Shown: positions 1 through 9,945, counted from the stretch's first letter. The stretch: DNA of 64,000 nt from Candidatus Methylobacter favarea (GCF_902806695.1 NZ_CADCXN010000069.1:1-64000), one strand, 5' to 3'. Numbers and translations are program-made. The notes: generated by a model not told the origin, from the letters alone.

Positions 1-1
1 G

Positions 2-181
2 TTGAGTGATACGTTTTCCAGGCAAGGGTTGACTCCAAATAAATTGAAATCCACCGTTGTCCTACATATCGGTCAACCGGTCAAGATAGTTGTCGTTGAA
101 CCGGACAGGGTAATTGTCGCCGAACAGGCCGTGGTGACGGCTATCGCAGGCGGCAAAGCTTGGCTATTAACAAAGATATGA
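2..181 (+). CDS. C-terminal end of an unrecognised protein (partial, enters from left edge)
   Basis: One plus-strand frame is open from the first bases of the window for 59 codons and stops with TGA at 179-181. The peptide has a protein-like alternation of hydrophobic and charged residues (for example VVLHIGQPVKIVVVEPD, then AIAGGKAWLL) and looks like beta-strand-rich sequence. I do not recognise the family. A frame this long could be open by chance, so this is a tentative partial gene. It ends shortly before an IS5-type relic, so it may itself be truncated. Confidence 0.35.
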   Translation: MSDTFSRQGLTPNKLKSTVVLHIGQPVKIVVVEPDRVIVAEQAVVTAIAGGKAWLLTKI

Positions 182-249
182 CGCTTGAGGCCCGTTACCT
201 TTTGCCGGCCTCCTAAGCTTTATCTCTGGCGCCATCCGTGTTTGTGACG

Positions 250-452
250 CGTTGAGCATCAACGATGCACAAGCTCGTCTTGGCGCTGCGCCCCGGTTTG
301 AGTCAAGCCGCGCCAGTTCGGCACATCGCTCGGCAGCCTGCGCTGTACCGGTCGACAGTCCGGGAACGCGTTTTCTTGCCGGCACTTTCCAGCAATGGCC
401 TGAGCTGTTCAAATTGTTCTCGATTGATGTCGCTGGGATACACTTTTCTCAT
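250..452 (-). pseudogene. Relic of an IS5-family transposase (N-terminal fragment)
   Basis: On the minus strand an ATG at 452 opens a peptide starting MRKVYPSDINREQFEQLRPL and continuing LLESAGKKTRSRTVD, which is the usual N-terminus of IS5-group (DUF4096) transposases. After residue 34 the reading jumps: a piece resembling the later LPSDVPNWR segment appears at about 309-339 in another frame, and the first frame stops soon after. The intervening coding sequence is deleted and the frame shifted, so no active transposase can be made. No terminal inverted repeats were identified. Confidence 0.6.
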
Positions 453-675
453 GCCCCTGTTATCAAACATATTTAGAAGATATTGAACAGGCTCTTAATG
501 GAAAATAAGCTTTAATAAGCAAACTAAACCCATAAAAATCAGGAACATCGGCGGATAATGAGGCTATAAAGAAAATAGAATAGACGCAGGAATAGACAGA
601 TAACTTCCGGCAACGGAATGTTATCCGTATACTTTCTTGTGTTGTCTTGGATTATAACTATATCAGGAGTGCCTC

Positions 676-3600
676 ATGAGCCGGTTAGTCCGGATATTAT
701 TATTAAGCGCCTTACTATTTTCATCGGTTACTTTAGCCAAACCGTTATCGCTGGAACAGGTGCCCGAACCTCTTAAACCCTGGGTCAACTGGGTATTGCA
801 GGATAATCCTGAACTTGGCTGCCCTTTTATTTATAACAGTTATGAACAAAAACGCTGCAGCTGGCCAACGCAAACGCAGATGGAATTAACACCTGAAAAA
901 GGTATTTTTTCAATCACATGGAAGGTATATCAGGACAGCTGGATCAATTTGCCGGGAGATAGTAGAAACTGGCCGCTTAATGTAACCGTCAATAACAAGA
1001 CCGCGCCGGTTATGGATAGAAACGGGGTTCCTGTAATTAAACTGACAGCCGGCTACTACCAGATCAAAGGCGGATTTTTATGGCATGCTATTCCGGACAA
1101 CTTAAGCATTCCGGTTGATACGGGTCTTGTTAGCCTGAAAATCAATGGCATGGTCATTCAGACCCCGGCTATCAGGGACGGGCAGCTATGGTTAAAAGAA
1201 AGCGAAATAGGTCAAAAAAAACCTGAAAGCCTTCAAAACAGTCTTGATATTCAAGTGTTCAGAAAAATTATTGATGAAGTGCCGCTGCAGGTTGTAACCC
1301 GTCTGGTCCTCGAAGTTTCAGGCGAACAAAGGGAAGTGAAATTGGCCAAGCCGATCCTGGACGAATTTATCCCGCTCGGCTTATACAGTCCATTACCAGC
1401 CCGTCTGGAGCCGGATGGACAGTTATTGCTGCAACTTCGGCCGGGTCGCTGGGAGCTTGACATAGTGGCCAGAAGTGCAAATGAATTGCAGTCTATCCCT
1501 TTAACTGTCGACACTAAGGACTGGCCGAAATCAGAAATCTGGGTATTTGATGCGCGTCCGCAGCTGCGCGTCGTTGAAATTGAGCAGCTTGACGCCATCG
1601 ATGCCGCTCAAACCAATTTACCGGCGGAGTGGAAATCTCTGCCCGCCTATAAAATCGGGCAGGGACAGGCGCTGGGATTTAAAGTGATACGTAGAGGTGA
1701 TCCCGAGCCTGAACCTAATCAGCTTAACTTGACCCGGAAGCTGTGGCTGGATTTTAACGGCGAAGGCTATACCGTCAATGACAGGATCAGCGGCAAAATG
1801 ACCAGTGGCTGGCGGCTTAATGCGCTGCCGCAAACGCAGTTGGGTAAAGTAACCCTGGACGGCAACAGCCAGCTTATTACCCGGCAAACCGGAACGGCCA
1901 AACAGGGTGTGGAAGTCAGAAAAGGCTTGATAGCGCTCGATGCCGACAGCCGTAATGCGGGCAATATCAGCACCATAAGCGCGGTAGGCTGGGAACAAAG
2001 CTTCCATAATGTCAGCGCCGAACTGAACCTGCCCCCGGGCTGGCGTTTACTGGCAGCCAGCGGCGTCGATAATGTGCCGGACAGCTGGATTTCCCGCTGG
2101 ACACTGCTGGATTTATTTCTGGTCCTGATTGCGGCGCTGGCAACCGGCAGGCTATGGAATGTCTATTGGGGACTGTTTGCCCTGATGACCCTGGCTATTA
2201 TCTGGCATGAGCCGGGTGCGCCCCATTTCGTCTGGCTGAACATTCTGGCCGCGACAGCGTTGATTAAAGTGTTGCCGCAAGGGAAATTCCTTAAATTCAT
2301 GAGCTGGTATCGCAATGCCTCCTGGCTGGCGCTGGTTCTTATTACCGTGCCTTTTATGGTCGATCAGATACGCACAGGACTTTATCCGCAACTCGAAAAG
2401 CCGTGGCAAGCTATCATTATGCCCGAATATCCGGCCACGGAAGCAGTGCCCGCGCCGGCGGCGGACAGTGCCGTCATGCCGGAACAGGTGATGAGAAAGT
2501 CAATGTCCGGCTTGCAGGAGCGCAAATATGCGGCCGGCATAGGTAAAAGCGCAGTGAATTTTGAGCGCATAGATCCGACCGCCAAAATACAGACAGGCCC
2601 GGGTCTGCCTCAATGGCAATGGCATAAAGTGTTATTGTCATGGAATGGCTCGGTTGATGCTCAGCAACAGCTGCATTTATGGTATCTCTCGCCAGTAATG
2701 ACCTTGCTGCTGAATTTTATCCGGGTTGCTTTAGTGGTTGCGCTGGCCTTGTTGATGTTTGGCATAGCTGAAAAATTCAGGTTCAAGCTTAAAACAGCCA
2801 TGCCTTTATTATTATGGTTTTTGCTGTTGCCGCTGATGTCCATGCCGTCACAGAATGTTCATGCCCAATTTCCGGACCGGGCCCTGTTGGAGGAATTGAA
2901 AAACAGGCTGCTGGAAGCGCCCGATTGTTTGCCGGGCTGTGCTCAGATTCCGCAGATGAAAATGGCTATTACCGAAAAGGAGATAGCTATTACCCTAAAA
3001 ATTCATGCGCAGCAATCGGTAGCCGTGCCTTTACCTGCAGAATACGAACAATGGTTTCCCGATCAGGTCATTGTGGACGGCGAAATGGCGCAAGGGCTAT
3101 ATCGCAATCACACGGGTTTGTGGATTAACCTGAGCGAGGGCGAACATCAGGTTGTGCTCAGAGGGGCAACGCCTTCATTAACTGAATTTACCTTGCCCTT
3201 ACCTTTAAAGCCGCATCATGTAACCCTGGAAAGCAGCGGATGGCAGGTTATTGGCGTAGAGGAAAATGGCCAGGCTGATAATGTTTTGCAATTCAGCCGG
3301 ATGAACCAGGCTAAAGATGAGGACAGCAAATCTGTGCCGGGCTCCGGGGTTTTGCCGTCCTTTGTCAGACTCGAACGCACTTTGCAACTGGGGCTGGATT
3401 GGCGCATTATTACGCAAATTACCCGCATTTCTCCTCCCGATTCAGCGGTTTTATTAAGCGTGCCTTTGCTGCCGGGTGAAGCGGTTACTACGCCGGGCAT
3501 TCGCGTTAAGGAGGGTAAAGCCGAAATTAATATGCCGGCCCAGCAAACCTTTATGCAATGGGAATCGGTATTGAAAAAGTCGGAGACAATTAATCTTGCC

Positions 3601-4719
3601 GCCGCCCAAACGAATCAGTGGATCGAAGTCTGGAAAGCCGATGTCAGCCCGATCTGGCATATTGAAACATCAGGCATTCCTATAATTCACCAGAATAGTG
3701 ATGCCCGATGGCTGCCGGAATGGCATCCCTGGCCGGGCGAAAAAATCACCCTGCACATAACCCGGCCCGATGCTGTAGAAGGTCAGACACTGACCATCGA
3801 TAGCAGCATACTAGGCATTAAACCCGGGCAGCGCACACAGGACGCTGACTTGAAAATCAGCCTGAGAAGCTCCCAGGGTATGCAGCACACGCTTACCTTA
3901 CCGGAAAAAGCAGTGCTGCAATCGGTAGCCATCAATGGTCAGACTCAGCCAATCCGGCAGGAAGGCAGAAAACTCACAGTGCCGGTTAACCCCGGCAAGC
4001 AGGACATTTCAATTAACTGGCGGCAGGCAACAGCCGTGAGTAGCGTCATAACCACGCCTCTGCTTGATTTAGGCCAGGCAAGTGTTAATACTAATCTGAG
4101 TATCGGCTTAGGCCAGGATCGCTGGGTATTATTTACCTTCGGGCCAAAATTCGGCCCAGCCGTTTTATTCTGGGGCGTGCTGATCGTTATTTTTATTTTA
4201 TCGCTGGGTTTGGGCAAAATCCGGCTGACCCCCTTAAGAAGCTGGCAGTGGTTTTTATTACTGGTCGGACTTAGCCAGATACCCATTGAATCGGCAGGCG
4301 TCGTTATTGCTTGGTTAATATTATTAGGCTGGCGGGCTCAGCAGTCTGTCGCCCAAGCAGAATATTTTAATGCGCTGCAAATTATTATCGCTGCTTTAAC
4401 AATAATCTCATTGGCGATGCTGTTTTTGGCTGTCGAACAGGGCTTGCTGGGTTCGCCCGAAATGCAGATTACCGGCAACCAGTCTTCCGCAACTTTATTA
4501 AACTGGTATCAGGACAGAAGCCCATCAACATTGCCGACAGCAAGTGTTATTTCAGTACCGCTAATTACCTATCGATTATTGATGCTGGCCTGGTCGCTGT
4601 GGCTGGCAGTCTCATTACTCGATTGGCTGAAATGGGGCTGGGCATGTTTTTCAGCTAACGGTCTATGGAAAAAAGGAGTTAAAAGGAAAGCCCTAGTAGT
4701 TGAGCAGGAGCAGAAATAG
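676..4719 (+). CDS. Very large inner-membrane protein with periplasmic domains, unknown function
   Basis: A 1347-residue protein with a good ribosome-binding site (AGGAG, 6 nt before ATG). It opens with a signal peptide (MSRLVRILLLSALLFSSVTLA). Residues about 20-470 are a hydrophilic, beta-rich, presumably periplasmic part. Membrane segments lie at about 475-565 and 670-730, the latter ending in a second signal-like stretch (MSMPSQNVHA). A second soluble part covers about 735-1160, and four or five more membrane segments lie at about 1165-1320. The two halves have a similar plan of exported domain then membrane block. I do not recognise a named family, and no catalytic motif stands out. trmN follows 45 nt downstream and could be cotranscribed, though the link is probably only positional. 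Confidence 0.85.
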   Translation: MSRLVRILLLSALLFSSVTLAKPLSLEQVPEPLKPWVNWVLQDNPELGCPFIYNSYEQKRCSWPTQTQMELTPEKGIFSITWKVYQDSWINLPGDSRNWPLNVTVNNKTAPVMDRNGVPVIKLTAGYYQIKGGFLWHAIPDNLSIPVDTGLVSLKINGMVIQTPAIRDGQLWLKESEIGQKKPESLQNSLDIQVFRKIIDEVPLQVVTRLVLEVSGEQREVKLAKPILDEFIPLGLYSPLPARLEPDGQLLLQLRPGRWELDIVARSANELQSIPLTVDTKDWPKSEIWVFDARPQLRVVEIEQLDAIDAAQTNLPAEWKSLPAYKIGQGQALGFKVIRRGDPEPEPNQLNLTRKLWLDFNGEGYTVNDRISGKMTSGWRLNALPQTQLGKVTLDGNSQLITRQTGTAKQGVEVRKGLIALDADSRNAGNISTISAVGWEQSFHNVSAELNLPPGWRLLAASGVDNVPDSWISRWTLLDLFLVLIAALATGRLWNVYWGLFALMTLAIIWHEPGAPHFVWLNILAATALIKVLPQGKFLKFMSWYRNASWLALVLITVPFMVDQIRTGLYPQLEKPWQAIIMPEYPATEAVPAPAADSAVMPEQVMRKSMSGLQERKYAAGIGKSAVNFERIDPTAKIQTGPGLPQWQWHKVLLSWNGSVDAQQQLHLWYLSPVMTLLLNFIRVALVVALALLMFGIAEKFRFKLKTAMPLLLWFLLLPLMSMPSQNVHAQFPDRALLEELKNRLLEAPDCLPGCAQIPQMKMAITEKEIAITLKIHAQQSVAVPLPAEYEQWFPDQVIVDGEMAQGLYRNHTGLWINLSEGEHQVVLRGATPSLTEFTLPLPLKPHHVTLESSGWQVIGVEENGQADNVLQFSRMNQAKDEDSKSVPGSGVLPSFVRLERTLQLGLDWRIITQITRISPPDSAVLLSVPLLPGEAVTTPGIRVKEGKAEINMPAQQTFMQWESVLKKSETINLAAAQTNQWIEVWKADVSPIWHIETSGIPIIHQNSDARWLPEWHPWPGEKITLHITRPDAVEGQTLTIDSSILGIKPGQRTQDADLKISLRSSQGMQHTLTLPEKAVLQSVAINGQTQPIRQEGRKLTVPVNPGKQDISINWRQATAVSSVITTPLLDLGQASVNTNLSIGLGQDRWVLFTFGPKFGPAVLFWGVLIVIFILSLGLGKIRLTPLRSWQWFLLLVGLSQIPIESAGVVIAWLILLGWRAQQSVAQAEYFNALQIIIAALTIISLAMLFLAVEQGLLGSPEMQITGNQSSATLLNWYQDRSPSTLPTASVISVPLITYRLLMLAWSLWLAVSLLDWLKWGWACFSANGLWKKGVKRKALVVEQEQK

Positions 4720-4763
4720 CATTAGAAAGCAGTTTATAAACCAACATTATTAACAATTGCAGC

Positions 4764-5492
4764 ATGTCAACTTTCCGCTTTCAGCAATTTTCAGTTTTGC
4801 AGCAACGATCAGGCATGAAAGTCTGCACGGATGCCGTTTTATTCGGCGCTATGGCGCCGCTTCATCCTGGCGACCGGGTGCTCGATATCGGTACCGGTAC
4901 CGGCGTGCTTGCGTTAATGGCCGCTCAACTGGGAGCCGCGAAGGTTACAGGCGTGGAGTTAACTCAGGAGGCTTATGAAGAGGCGGGCATTAACTTCAAT
5001 TTGAGCCCGTGGGCGCATCGTATTGAGGCAGTTCATCAGGATATTCAAGGTTTTGCTCTAGCTGCGGACAGTCAATATGACCTGATAATGAGCAACCCGC
5101 CGTTTTTCGCTAATCACAGCAAGACGACAGCTTCACTTAGAAATGCCGCCAGACATACTGATCTATTATCTTTTTCTGATTTAATCAGCAGTGCCGGTAA
5201 ATTACTGGCTGAACAGGGTTTGTTGTATGTGCTGATTCCCATTTCTGCTGTAGAAAAATTTTCCGCTCTGGCATTGGCGGAGGGGTTTTATCTGATCAAT
5301 CGAATTGACTATCGCGGCTATGCCCATACCAGGGCTAAAGTCTCGGCGCTTACTTTCAGTCGCACAGTTGCCGGGATTACAGCAAGGTTACTGACGGTTT
5401 ATGAATCCGTGGGAATGTATACGAAAGAAAGTGAACGTTATTTGGGGAAATTTCTGCTGCGCTTCTCCCCAGGGCGGCAGGCGCAACAATAA
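4764..5492 (+). CDS. trmN: tRNA1(Val) adenine-37 N6-methyltransferase
   Basis: A 242-residue class I SAM-dependent methyltransferase of the YfiC/TrmN6 family, which makes m6A37 in tRNA1(Val). The N-terminus (MSTFRFQQFSVLQQRSGMKV) is typical of YfiC. The SAM-binding motif LDIGTGTGVLALM lies at about residues 40-52, and the catalytic NPPF tetrad (MSNPPFFANHS) at about 110, as expected for N6-adenine methyltransferases that act on tRNA. Length equals the family norm. No clear Shine-Dalgarno precedes the ATG at 4764, but the conserved N-terminus supports this start. Confidence 0.9.
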   Translation: MSTFRFQQFSVLQQRSGMKVCTDAVLFGAMAPLHPGDRVLDIGTGTGVLALMAAQLGAAKVTGVELTQEAYEEAGINFNLSPWAHRIEAVHQDIQGFALAADSQYDLIMSNPPFFANHSKTTASLRNAARHTDLLSFSDLISSAGKLLAEQGLLYVLIPISAVEKFSALALAEGFYLINRIDYRGYAHTRAKVSALTFSRTVAGITARLLTVYESVGMYTKESERYLGKFLLRFSPGRQAQQ

Positions 5493-5533
5493 GCAACGCT
5501 TCCCTGCGTTGCCTGGATTAAACGTTAGCCGAA

Positions 5534-5929
5534 TCAGTTAACTATGCGGTGCCCGCGGCCTCTCATACAGCTGGAGTAGGCTCTTTTATATTGCTGTTCA
5601 GAGCTGAGCCCCTGGTTAGCCCCGCCCCCGAAACCGCCTGCAGCCGCGCCTATGGCTGCTCCACTGGCCGGATTGCCGGTAAAGGCGCCTACAATCGCGC
5701 CGCCGGCTGCACCGATCAGACCGCCTACGCCTGCGCCTATAGCGGTTTCTTTGGCTGCTCCACCCGAAGCGTGGCCGGCAAGTTGCCTGCATTCGGCCAT
5801 ATCCTGGTTAATTCGATAAGCATTCGGATCATTATAGGCATCAACGGTGGGTGTCCATCCTCCATAGCTATAGCAGCCTGAAACCAGAATGCTGCCTATC
5901 AAAGCAATGCTGATTGTTAGTTTTTTCAT
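5534..5929 (-). CDS. Glycine-zipper lipoprotein
   Basis: A 131-residue protein with a lipoprotein signal peptide; lipobox LVSGC puts the acylated cysteine at residue 19. Residues about 60-105 are a run of Gly/Ala with GxxxG spacing (for example GAGVGGLIGAAGGAIVGAF), the glycine-zipper type that forms a helical hairpin in outer-membrane or envelope lipoproteins. The C-terminus carries a conserved-looking YKRAYSSCMRGRGH end. The precise role is unknown; such proteins are usually linked to envelope stability. It stands alone, convergent with trmN. Confidence 0.8.
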   Translation of the reverse strand: MKKLTISIALIGSILVSGCYSYGGWTPTVDAYNDPNAYRINQDMAECRQLAGHASGGAAKETAIGAGVGGLIGAAGGAIVGAFTGNPASGAAIGAAAGGFGGGANQGLSSEQQYKRAYSSCMRGRGHRIVN

Positions 5930-6044
5930 CTTTCTTTACCTTCATTAGTTACTGAGAAAACAAAAAATTAGACCTTCAATTGTTTGTTTAAGTTTAGGCT
6001 AAAATTTATGAATAAAGCATGAATATTGTCTTGGTAACGCCCTA

Positions 6045-8528
6045 TTACAGTTCCCTTAATACCCGCAGAGGTGCTTTATTTACGACGTCCGTAACTCCCC
6101 AATAGCCTGCCAGCCCAACAAATAAAGCGCCTGTTATCGGCAATAATCCCCAGACATATAAATTGGGACTGTAATCCATGTGTATGACCTGAGTATACAA
6201 GGTATAAATAATGGCTTCTGAAATGACTACCGATAACACACCGGCAATCAGTCCCAGCAAGCCAAACTCAATCACGTGAGTTTTCCTTAAAAAGGAGCGC
6301 TTGGCGCCCAGCGTTCTCATTAAAGCGCCATCCTGAATGCGGCTATCCAGGGTGGAATAAACGGCCGCGAACAAAACCGTAAAACCGGCCATCAAGGCAA
6401 AATACAAGAGGTAATTAATAGCCTGGGTTAATTGGGCCAGTATGGTTTTAAACTGCTGTAAAATTAAATCGACTTCCAGAATAGTGGTGCTGGGATATTT
6501 TTTGACTAATGTGTTTAAAAAATTTTTTTGTTTTTCAGGCAAATAAAAGCTGGTCAGATACGTGCTCGGATAGGCATCAAGGGTGCCGGGAGAGAAAATC
6601 ATATAGAAGTTTGGTCTCATCGTATCCCATTGAAGCTTGCGGATGCTGGATACGGTTGCTTTAATTTGTTGACTGCCGACAGTAAATATTAATTGATCGT
6701 TAAGGTTTATTTTAAGGCTATCAGCCAGTTTCTCTTCGACTGAAACGCTCCCGGGCTGCTCAGAGCTCCACCAGTCGCCGGCGATAATTTTATTATCTTC
6801 GGGAAGCTTATGTGTCCAGGTAAGACTGAGCTCTCTATGGGTAGCGTTTTCTCCCTGAGTATCCTTGGTGACAATATGTTGTACCGGTATGTTATTAATT
6901 TCCACGAGACGGCCCCGGACTACAGGGAAAAACTCACTGCTCTTGATCTGCTCTTGCTCCATATCGTGTTTAAATGCCGGTAATTGCTTGGGAAAAATAT
7001 TAAGGGCAAAATGATTAGGGGCATTTTCGGGCAATTGTTTTTGCCAGTTATCGATTAAATCATTGCGTACGGTAAAACTGAGCACCATGGCCACCAGCGT
7101 AATGCTGAAAGCCAGTATCTGGCTAACACTGCTGCGGCTGTTTCGCAGCAGTCCCTGTAATCCAAAGCGCCAGATCAGGCTTATCCGCGGCAATAGTTTT
7201 CGCGCTAAAGCCAGCAGGCTGTAAACCAGCCCAGCTAGGGCCAGCAATGTCATAAAGCCGACGCCGATAATGGTCGCCGTCATTTTAATATCCTTCGTAT
7301 ACCGCCAAATTAATATCGCGATAATAGCGCTAGCCAAGCCATACACCAGCCAGGCGCTGCTGGGCAAGGGTTCCACTTCACGGCGCAACACGCGCAGCGG
7401 CGAAACCTGTTTTAGGCGCAGGATGGGCGGCAGGGCGAAGCCCAATAAAACCGCCATGCCGATGATAAAACCGAAAAATATAGACAATAAGCCGGGATTG
7501 GCGATTTGCCTGGGCAATAAATCTTTTAATAGATGAAATAGCGCTGCCTGCGCAAACCAGCCCAATAGACAGCCCATGGCGCTGGCCAATGTGCCCAATA
7601 CTATAAACTGACTGCTGTAAAGCCAGAGTATTTCCCGCTGCTTACAGCCCAGGCAGCGCAAAATGGCGGTGGCGTTAAAATGCCGTTCCGTATACCGGCG
7701 GGTCGCCATGGCGACGGCGACGCCGGCAATCAAAAGCACGACAATGCTGGATAAGCCCAGATAGCGTTCCGCGCGGCTCAAGGCTGAACCCAGTTCCGGA
7801 CGGTCTTCATGAATATCCATAATGCGCTGGGAGGGATTCAGCCGCGGCTTGATCCAGCGGCTGAATTCGGCCAGCGCCCCGGTTTCGCCAGTAAATTGGA
7901 AAAAGTAATGGACATGACTGCCGGGCTGTATGATTGCAGTCGCCTGCAGATCAGCTTCATTGATCATGATGCGGGGAGAAAAGCTGTAAAAGTCGCCGCG
8001 TTTGTCGGGTTCATAAGTGATGACATTACTGACTGTCAGTTTTTTTTCGCCGACATTCAAAGGATCGCCCAGCTTGAGCTTTAGCGTCGATAAAACGCGT
8101 TTTTCAACCCAGGCCGTGCTTGGCGCCGGGCCTTTTTGCACGGCTGTTTCAGTCCGATAATCCGATGCCGTGATTTTTAAAAAACCGCGCAAGGGATAAT
8201 TAGCGCTAACGGCTTTGATGCCGGCCAATAGCAGTTCGTCATTTTCAATCACAACACTGGAAAATTCAGCCGTTTGCGATTGCGTCAGATTAAGTTGCTT
8301 TGCCTTGTCCAGCCAGTCCGCAGGCAGCGTTGCCGGACTGGCTATCACCAGGTCGGCAGCCAGAAATTCCGCCGCCTGAGTCGCCATAGTGCGTTGCAGG
8401 CGATCGGCAAACACTGCAATTGCAGTTGAGCTGGTGACAGCAATAATTAAAGCCAGCACCAGTATGGTTAATTCGCCGGAACGGCTGTCGCGCCACAACA
8501 GGCGCAGGGCAAGATTAAAGCGGTTCAT
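6045..8528 (-). CDS. ybbP: ABC transporter permease, YbbP/FtsX type
   Basis: An 827-residue permease of the FtsX/MacB superfamily. A first membrane helix (residues about 16-40) precedes a large periplasmic region; three further helices at about 255-375 form the first FtsX core; a second set at about 395-500 is followed by another periplasmic part and a C-terminal FtsX domain with helices at about 695-820. Length and layout match E. coli YbbP. The ATPase partner is encoded just downstream on the same strand, after about 110 nt, although the usual order is ATPase first. The substrate is not known; the location next to tesA suggests a role with lipid or hydrophobic molecules, which is inference. 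Confidence 0.88.
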   Translation of the reverse strand: MNRFNLALRLLWRDSRSGELTILVLALIIAVTSSTAIAVFADRLQRTMATQAAEFLAADLVIASPATLPADWLDKAKQLNLTQSQTAEFSSVVIENDELLLAGIKAVSANYPLRGFLKITASDYRTETAVQKGPAPSTAWVEKRVLSTLKLKLGDPLNVGEKKLTVSNVITYEPDKRGDFYSFSPRIMINEADLQATAIIQPGSHVHYFFQFTGETGALAEFSRWIKPRLNPSQRIMDIHEDRPELGSALSRAERYLGLSSIVVLLIAGVAVAMATRRYTERHFNATAILRCLGCKQREILWLYSSQFIVLGTLASAMGCLLGWFAQAALFHLLKDLLPRQIANPGLLSIFFGFIIGMAVLLGFALPPILRLKQVSPLRVLRREVEPLPSSAWLVYGLASAIIAILIWRYTKDIKMTATIIGVGFMTLLALAGLVYSLLALARKLLPRISLIWRFGLQGLLRNSRSSVSQILAFSITLVAMVLSFTVRNDLIDNWQKQLPENAPNHFALNIFPKQLPAFKHDMEQEQIKSSEFFPVVRGRLVEINNIPVQHIVTKDTQGENATHRELSLTWTHKLPEDNKIIAGDWWSSEQPGSVSVEEKLADSLKINLNDQLIFTVGSQQIKATVSSIRKLQWDTMRPNFYMIFSPGTLDAYPSTYLTSFYLPEKQKNFLNTLVKKYPSTTILEVDLILQQFKTILAQLTQAINYLLYFALMAGFTVLFAAVYSTLDSRIQDGALMRTLGAKRSFLRKTHVIEFGLLGLIAGVLSVVISEAIIYTLYTQVIHMDYSPNLYVWGLLPITGALFVGLAGYWGVTDVVNKAPLRVLREL

Positions 8529-8635
8529 ATTAAGTGCTCATAAAATTATTGGCAAAACCAAAATATAGTAACTACCAAGGGCACGAAGTTTCGTGGTGCA
8601 TTATTTCGGGTGCTTCGTAGCGAAAATAAATATTG

Positions 8636-9328
8636 TCAATTACTTACGATTTTTCCTGAATCCAGCTTGATAGTGCGCTGGCAGCGGCTAGCCAAGACTT
8701 GGTCATGGGTCACGAGAATCAACGTGGTGTTGTTTTCATGGTTAAGTTCGAACAGCAAGTCAATAATATATTCACCGGTTTTACTGTCGAGATTGCCCGT
8801 GGGCTCATCGGCAAAAAGAATGGAGGGCCGGGTGACAAACGCTCTGGCTAATGCCACGCGCTGCTGTTCGCCGCCGGAAAGTTGTTTCGGCGTATGCGCT
8901 AAACGATGCGACAGACCGACTCTATCCAATAACGCAGCTGCTGAGAGTCTGGCATTTCTATCCCCGCTTAACTCCAATGGCAACATGACATTCTCCAGCG
9001 CCGTAAGTCCTTGCAGCAATTGAAAAGACTGGAATACAAAACCTATAAGCTCATTGCGGATGGCCGCTCTGCCGTCTTCATCCATGCCGGTTAACAACTG
9101 TCCATTAAGAATTATGGTGCCGTTGCTGGGCGTATCCAGCCCCGCCAGCAGGCTTATTAATGTGGATTTTCCCGAGCCGGATTCGCCGACAATGGCTATA
9201 CTTTCGCCACAATTGATTATCAAATCTATCGATGACAAGATATGCAAAGTTCCTTCGGAAGTGCTAACCGATTTACCCAGGCTTTCTGTTACTATAATGT
9301 GCTTTAATAATTCTGCTTGAGTTTGCAT
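8636..9328 (-). CDS. ybbA: ABC transporter ATP-binding protein, YbbA/LolD type
   Basis: A 230-residue ATPase, taking the ATG at 9328 (MQTQAELLKHIIVTESLGKS), which matches YbbA better than the upstream in-frame ATG at 9388. It has Walker A GESGSGKST, signature LSGGEQQRVALARA, Walker B LFADEPTGNLD and the H-loop VTHD. It should energise the YbbP permease. Its start codon lies one nucleotide from the start codon of tesA on the other strand, so each gene's translation signals lie inside the other gene. Confidence 0.92.
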   Translation of the reverse strand: MQTQAELLKHIIVTESLGKSVSTSEGTLHILSSIDLIINCGESIAIVGESGSGKSTLISLLAGLDTPSNGTIILNGQLLTGMDEDGRAAIRNELIGFVFQSFQLLQGLTALENVMLPLELSGDRNARLSAAALLDRVGLSHRLAHTPKQLSGGEQQRVALARAFVTRPSILFADEPTGNLDSKTGEYIIDLLFELNHENNTTLILVTHDQVLASRCQRTIKLDSGKIVSN

Positions 9329-9329
9329 A

Positions 9330-9932
9330 ATGATCCGATTATTTTTTGCCGTGATAATTGCGTTAATGTCTATGACTGTTATGGCCAAATCAATTGTGGT
9401 TTTGGGAGATAGTATCAGTGCCGAGTACGGAATTGAAGTAGGACGAGGCTGGGTTTCTTTGGTTCAAAACAAACTGAAGGAAAAAAACAGCGGCTATGCC
9501 GTTCATAATGAAAGCATTAGCGGCGATACTACCGCAGGCGGCCTGGCGCGTATAGATAAGGTTTTAGCCAGGCATCAACCGGAGATCGTTTTACTTGAAC
9601 TGGGCGGTAATGACGGGCTGCGCGGCATACCGCCCAAGGTTATGAAAAACAATCTTGCCGAAATTGTCCGGCGCGCGCAGAAAGCCGACGCCAAAGTGTT
9701 ATTACTCGCCATGAAAATACCGCCCAATTACGGCAAGCGCTATGTGGATATGTTCTATGACGTTTATCCGCAGTTATCGGCGGAATTGGACATCCCCTAT
9801 ATTCCTTTTATCCTGGAAGATGTCGCTCTGATAAAGGAATTAATGCAGCAGGATGGCTTGCATCCCAATCTGAAAGCACAGCAGATTATTGCTGATAAGG
9901 TATGGCCGCATCTGATGCCCCTATTAAAATAA
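9330..9932 (+). CDS. tesA: Multifunctional acyl-CoA thioesterase / lysophospholipase / arylesterase
   Basis: A 200-residue SGNH/GDSL hydrolase. Signal peptide of about 19 residues (MIRLFFAVIIALMSMTVMA) sends it to the periplasm. Block I VLGDSIS carries the catalytic serine, block III LELGGNDGLRG the oxyanion Gly/Asn, and block V DGLHPN the Asp/His pair. Length equals E. coli TesA, whose gene is likewise divergent from and abutting ybbA. It hydrolyses thioesters and lysophospholipids or aryl esters. The HbpS-like gene follows 13 nt after its stop codon and may be cotranscribed. Confidence 0.92.
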   Translation: MIRLFFAVIIALMSMTVMAKSIVVLGDSISAEYGIEVGRGWVSLVQNKLKEKNSGYAVHNESISGDTTAGGLARIDKVLARHQPEIVLLELGGNDGLRGIPPKVMKNNLAEIVRRAQKADAKVLLLAMKIPPNYGKRYVDMFYDVYPQLSAELDIPYIPFILEDVALIKELMQQDGLHPNLKAQQIIADKVWPHLMPLLK

Positions 9933-9945
9933 CAGAGACTTGAAT

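Noticed and set aside
167-412. 81-codon minus-strand frame at the left end
   Set aside because: Out of frame with the IS5 transposase relic on the same strand and without family content.
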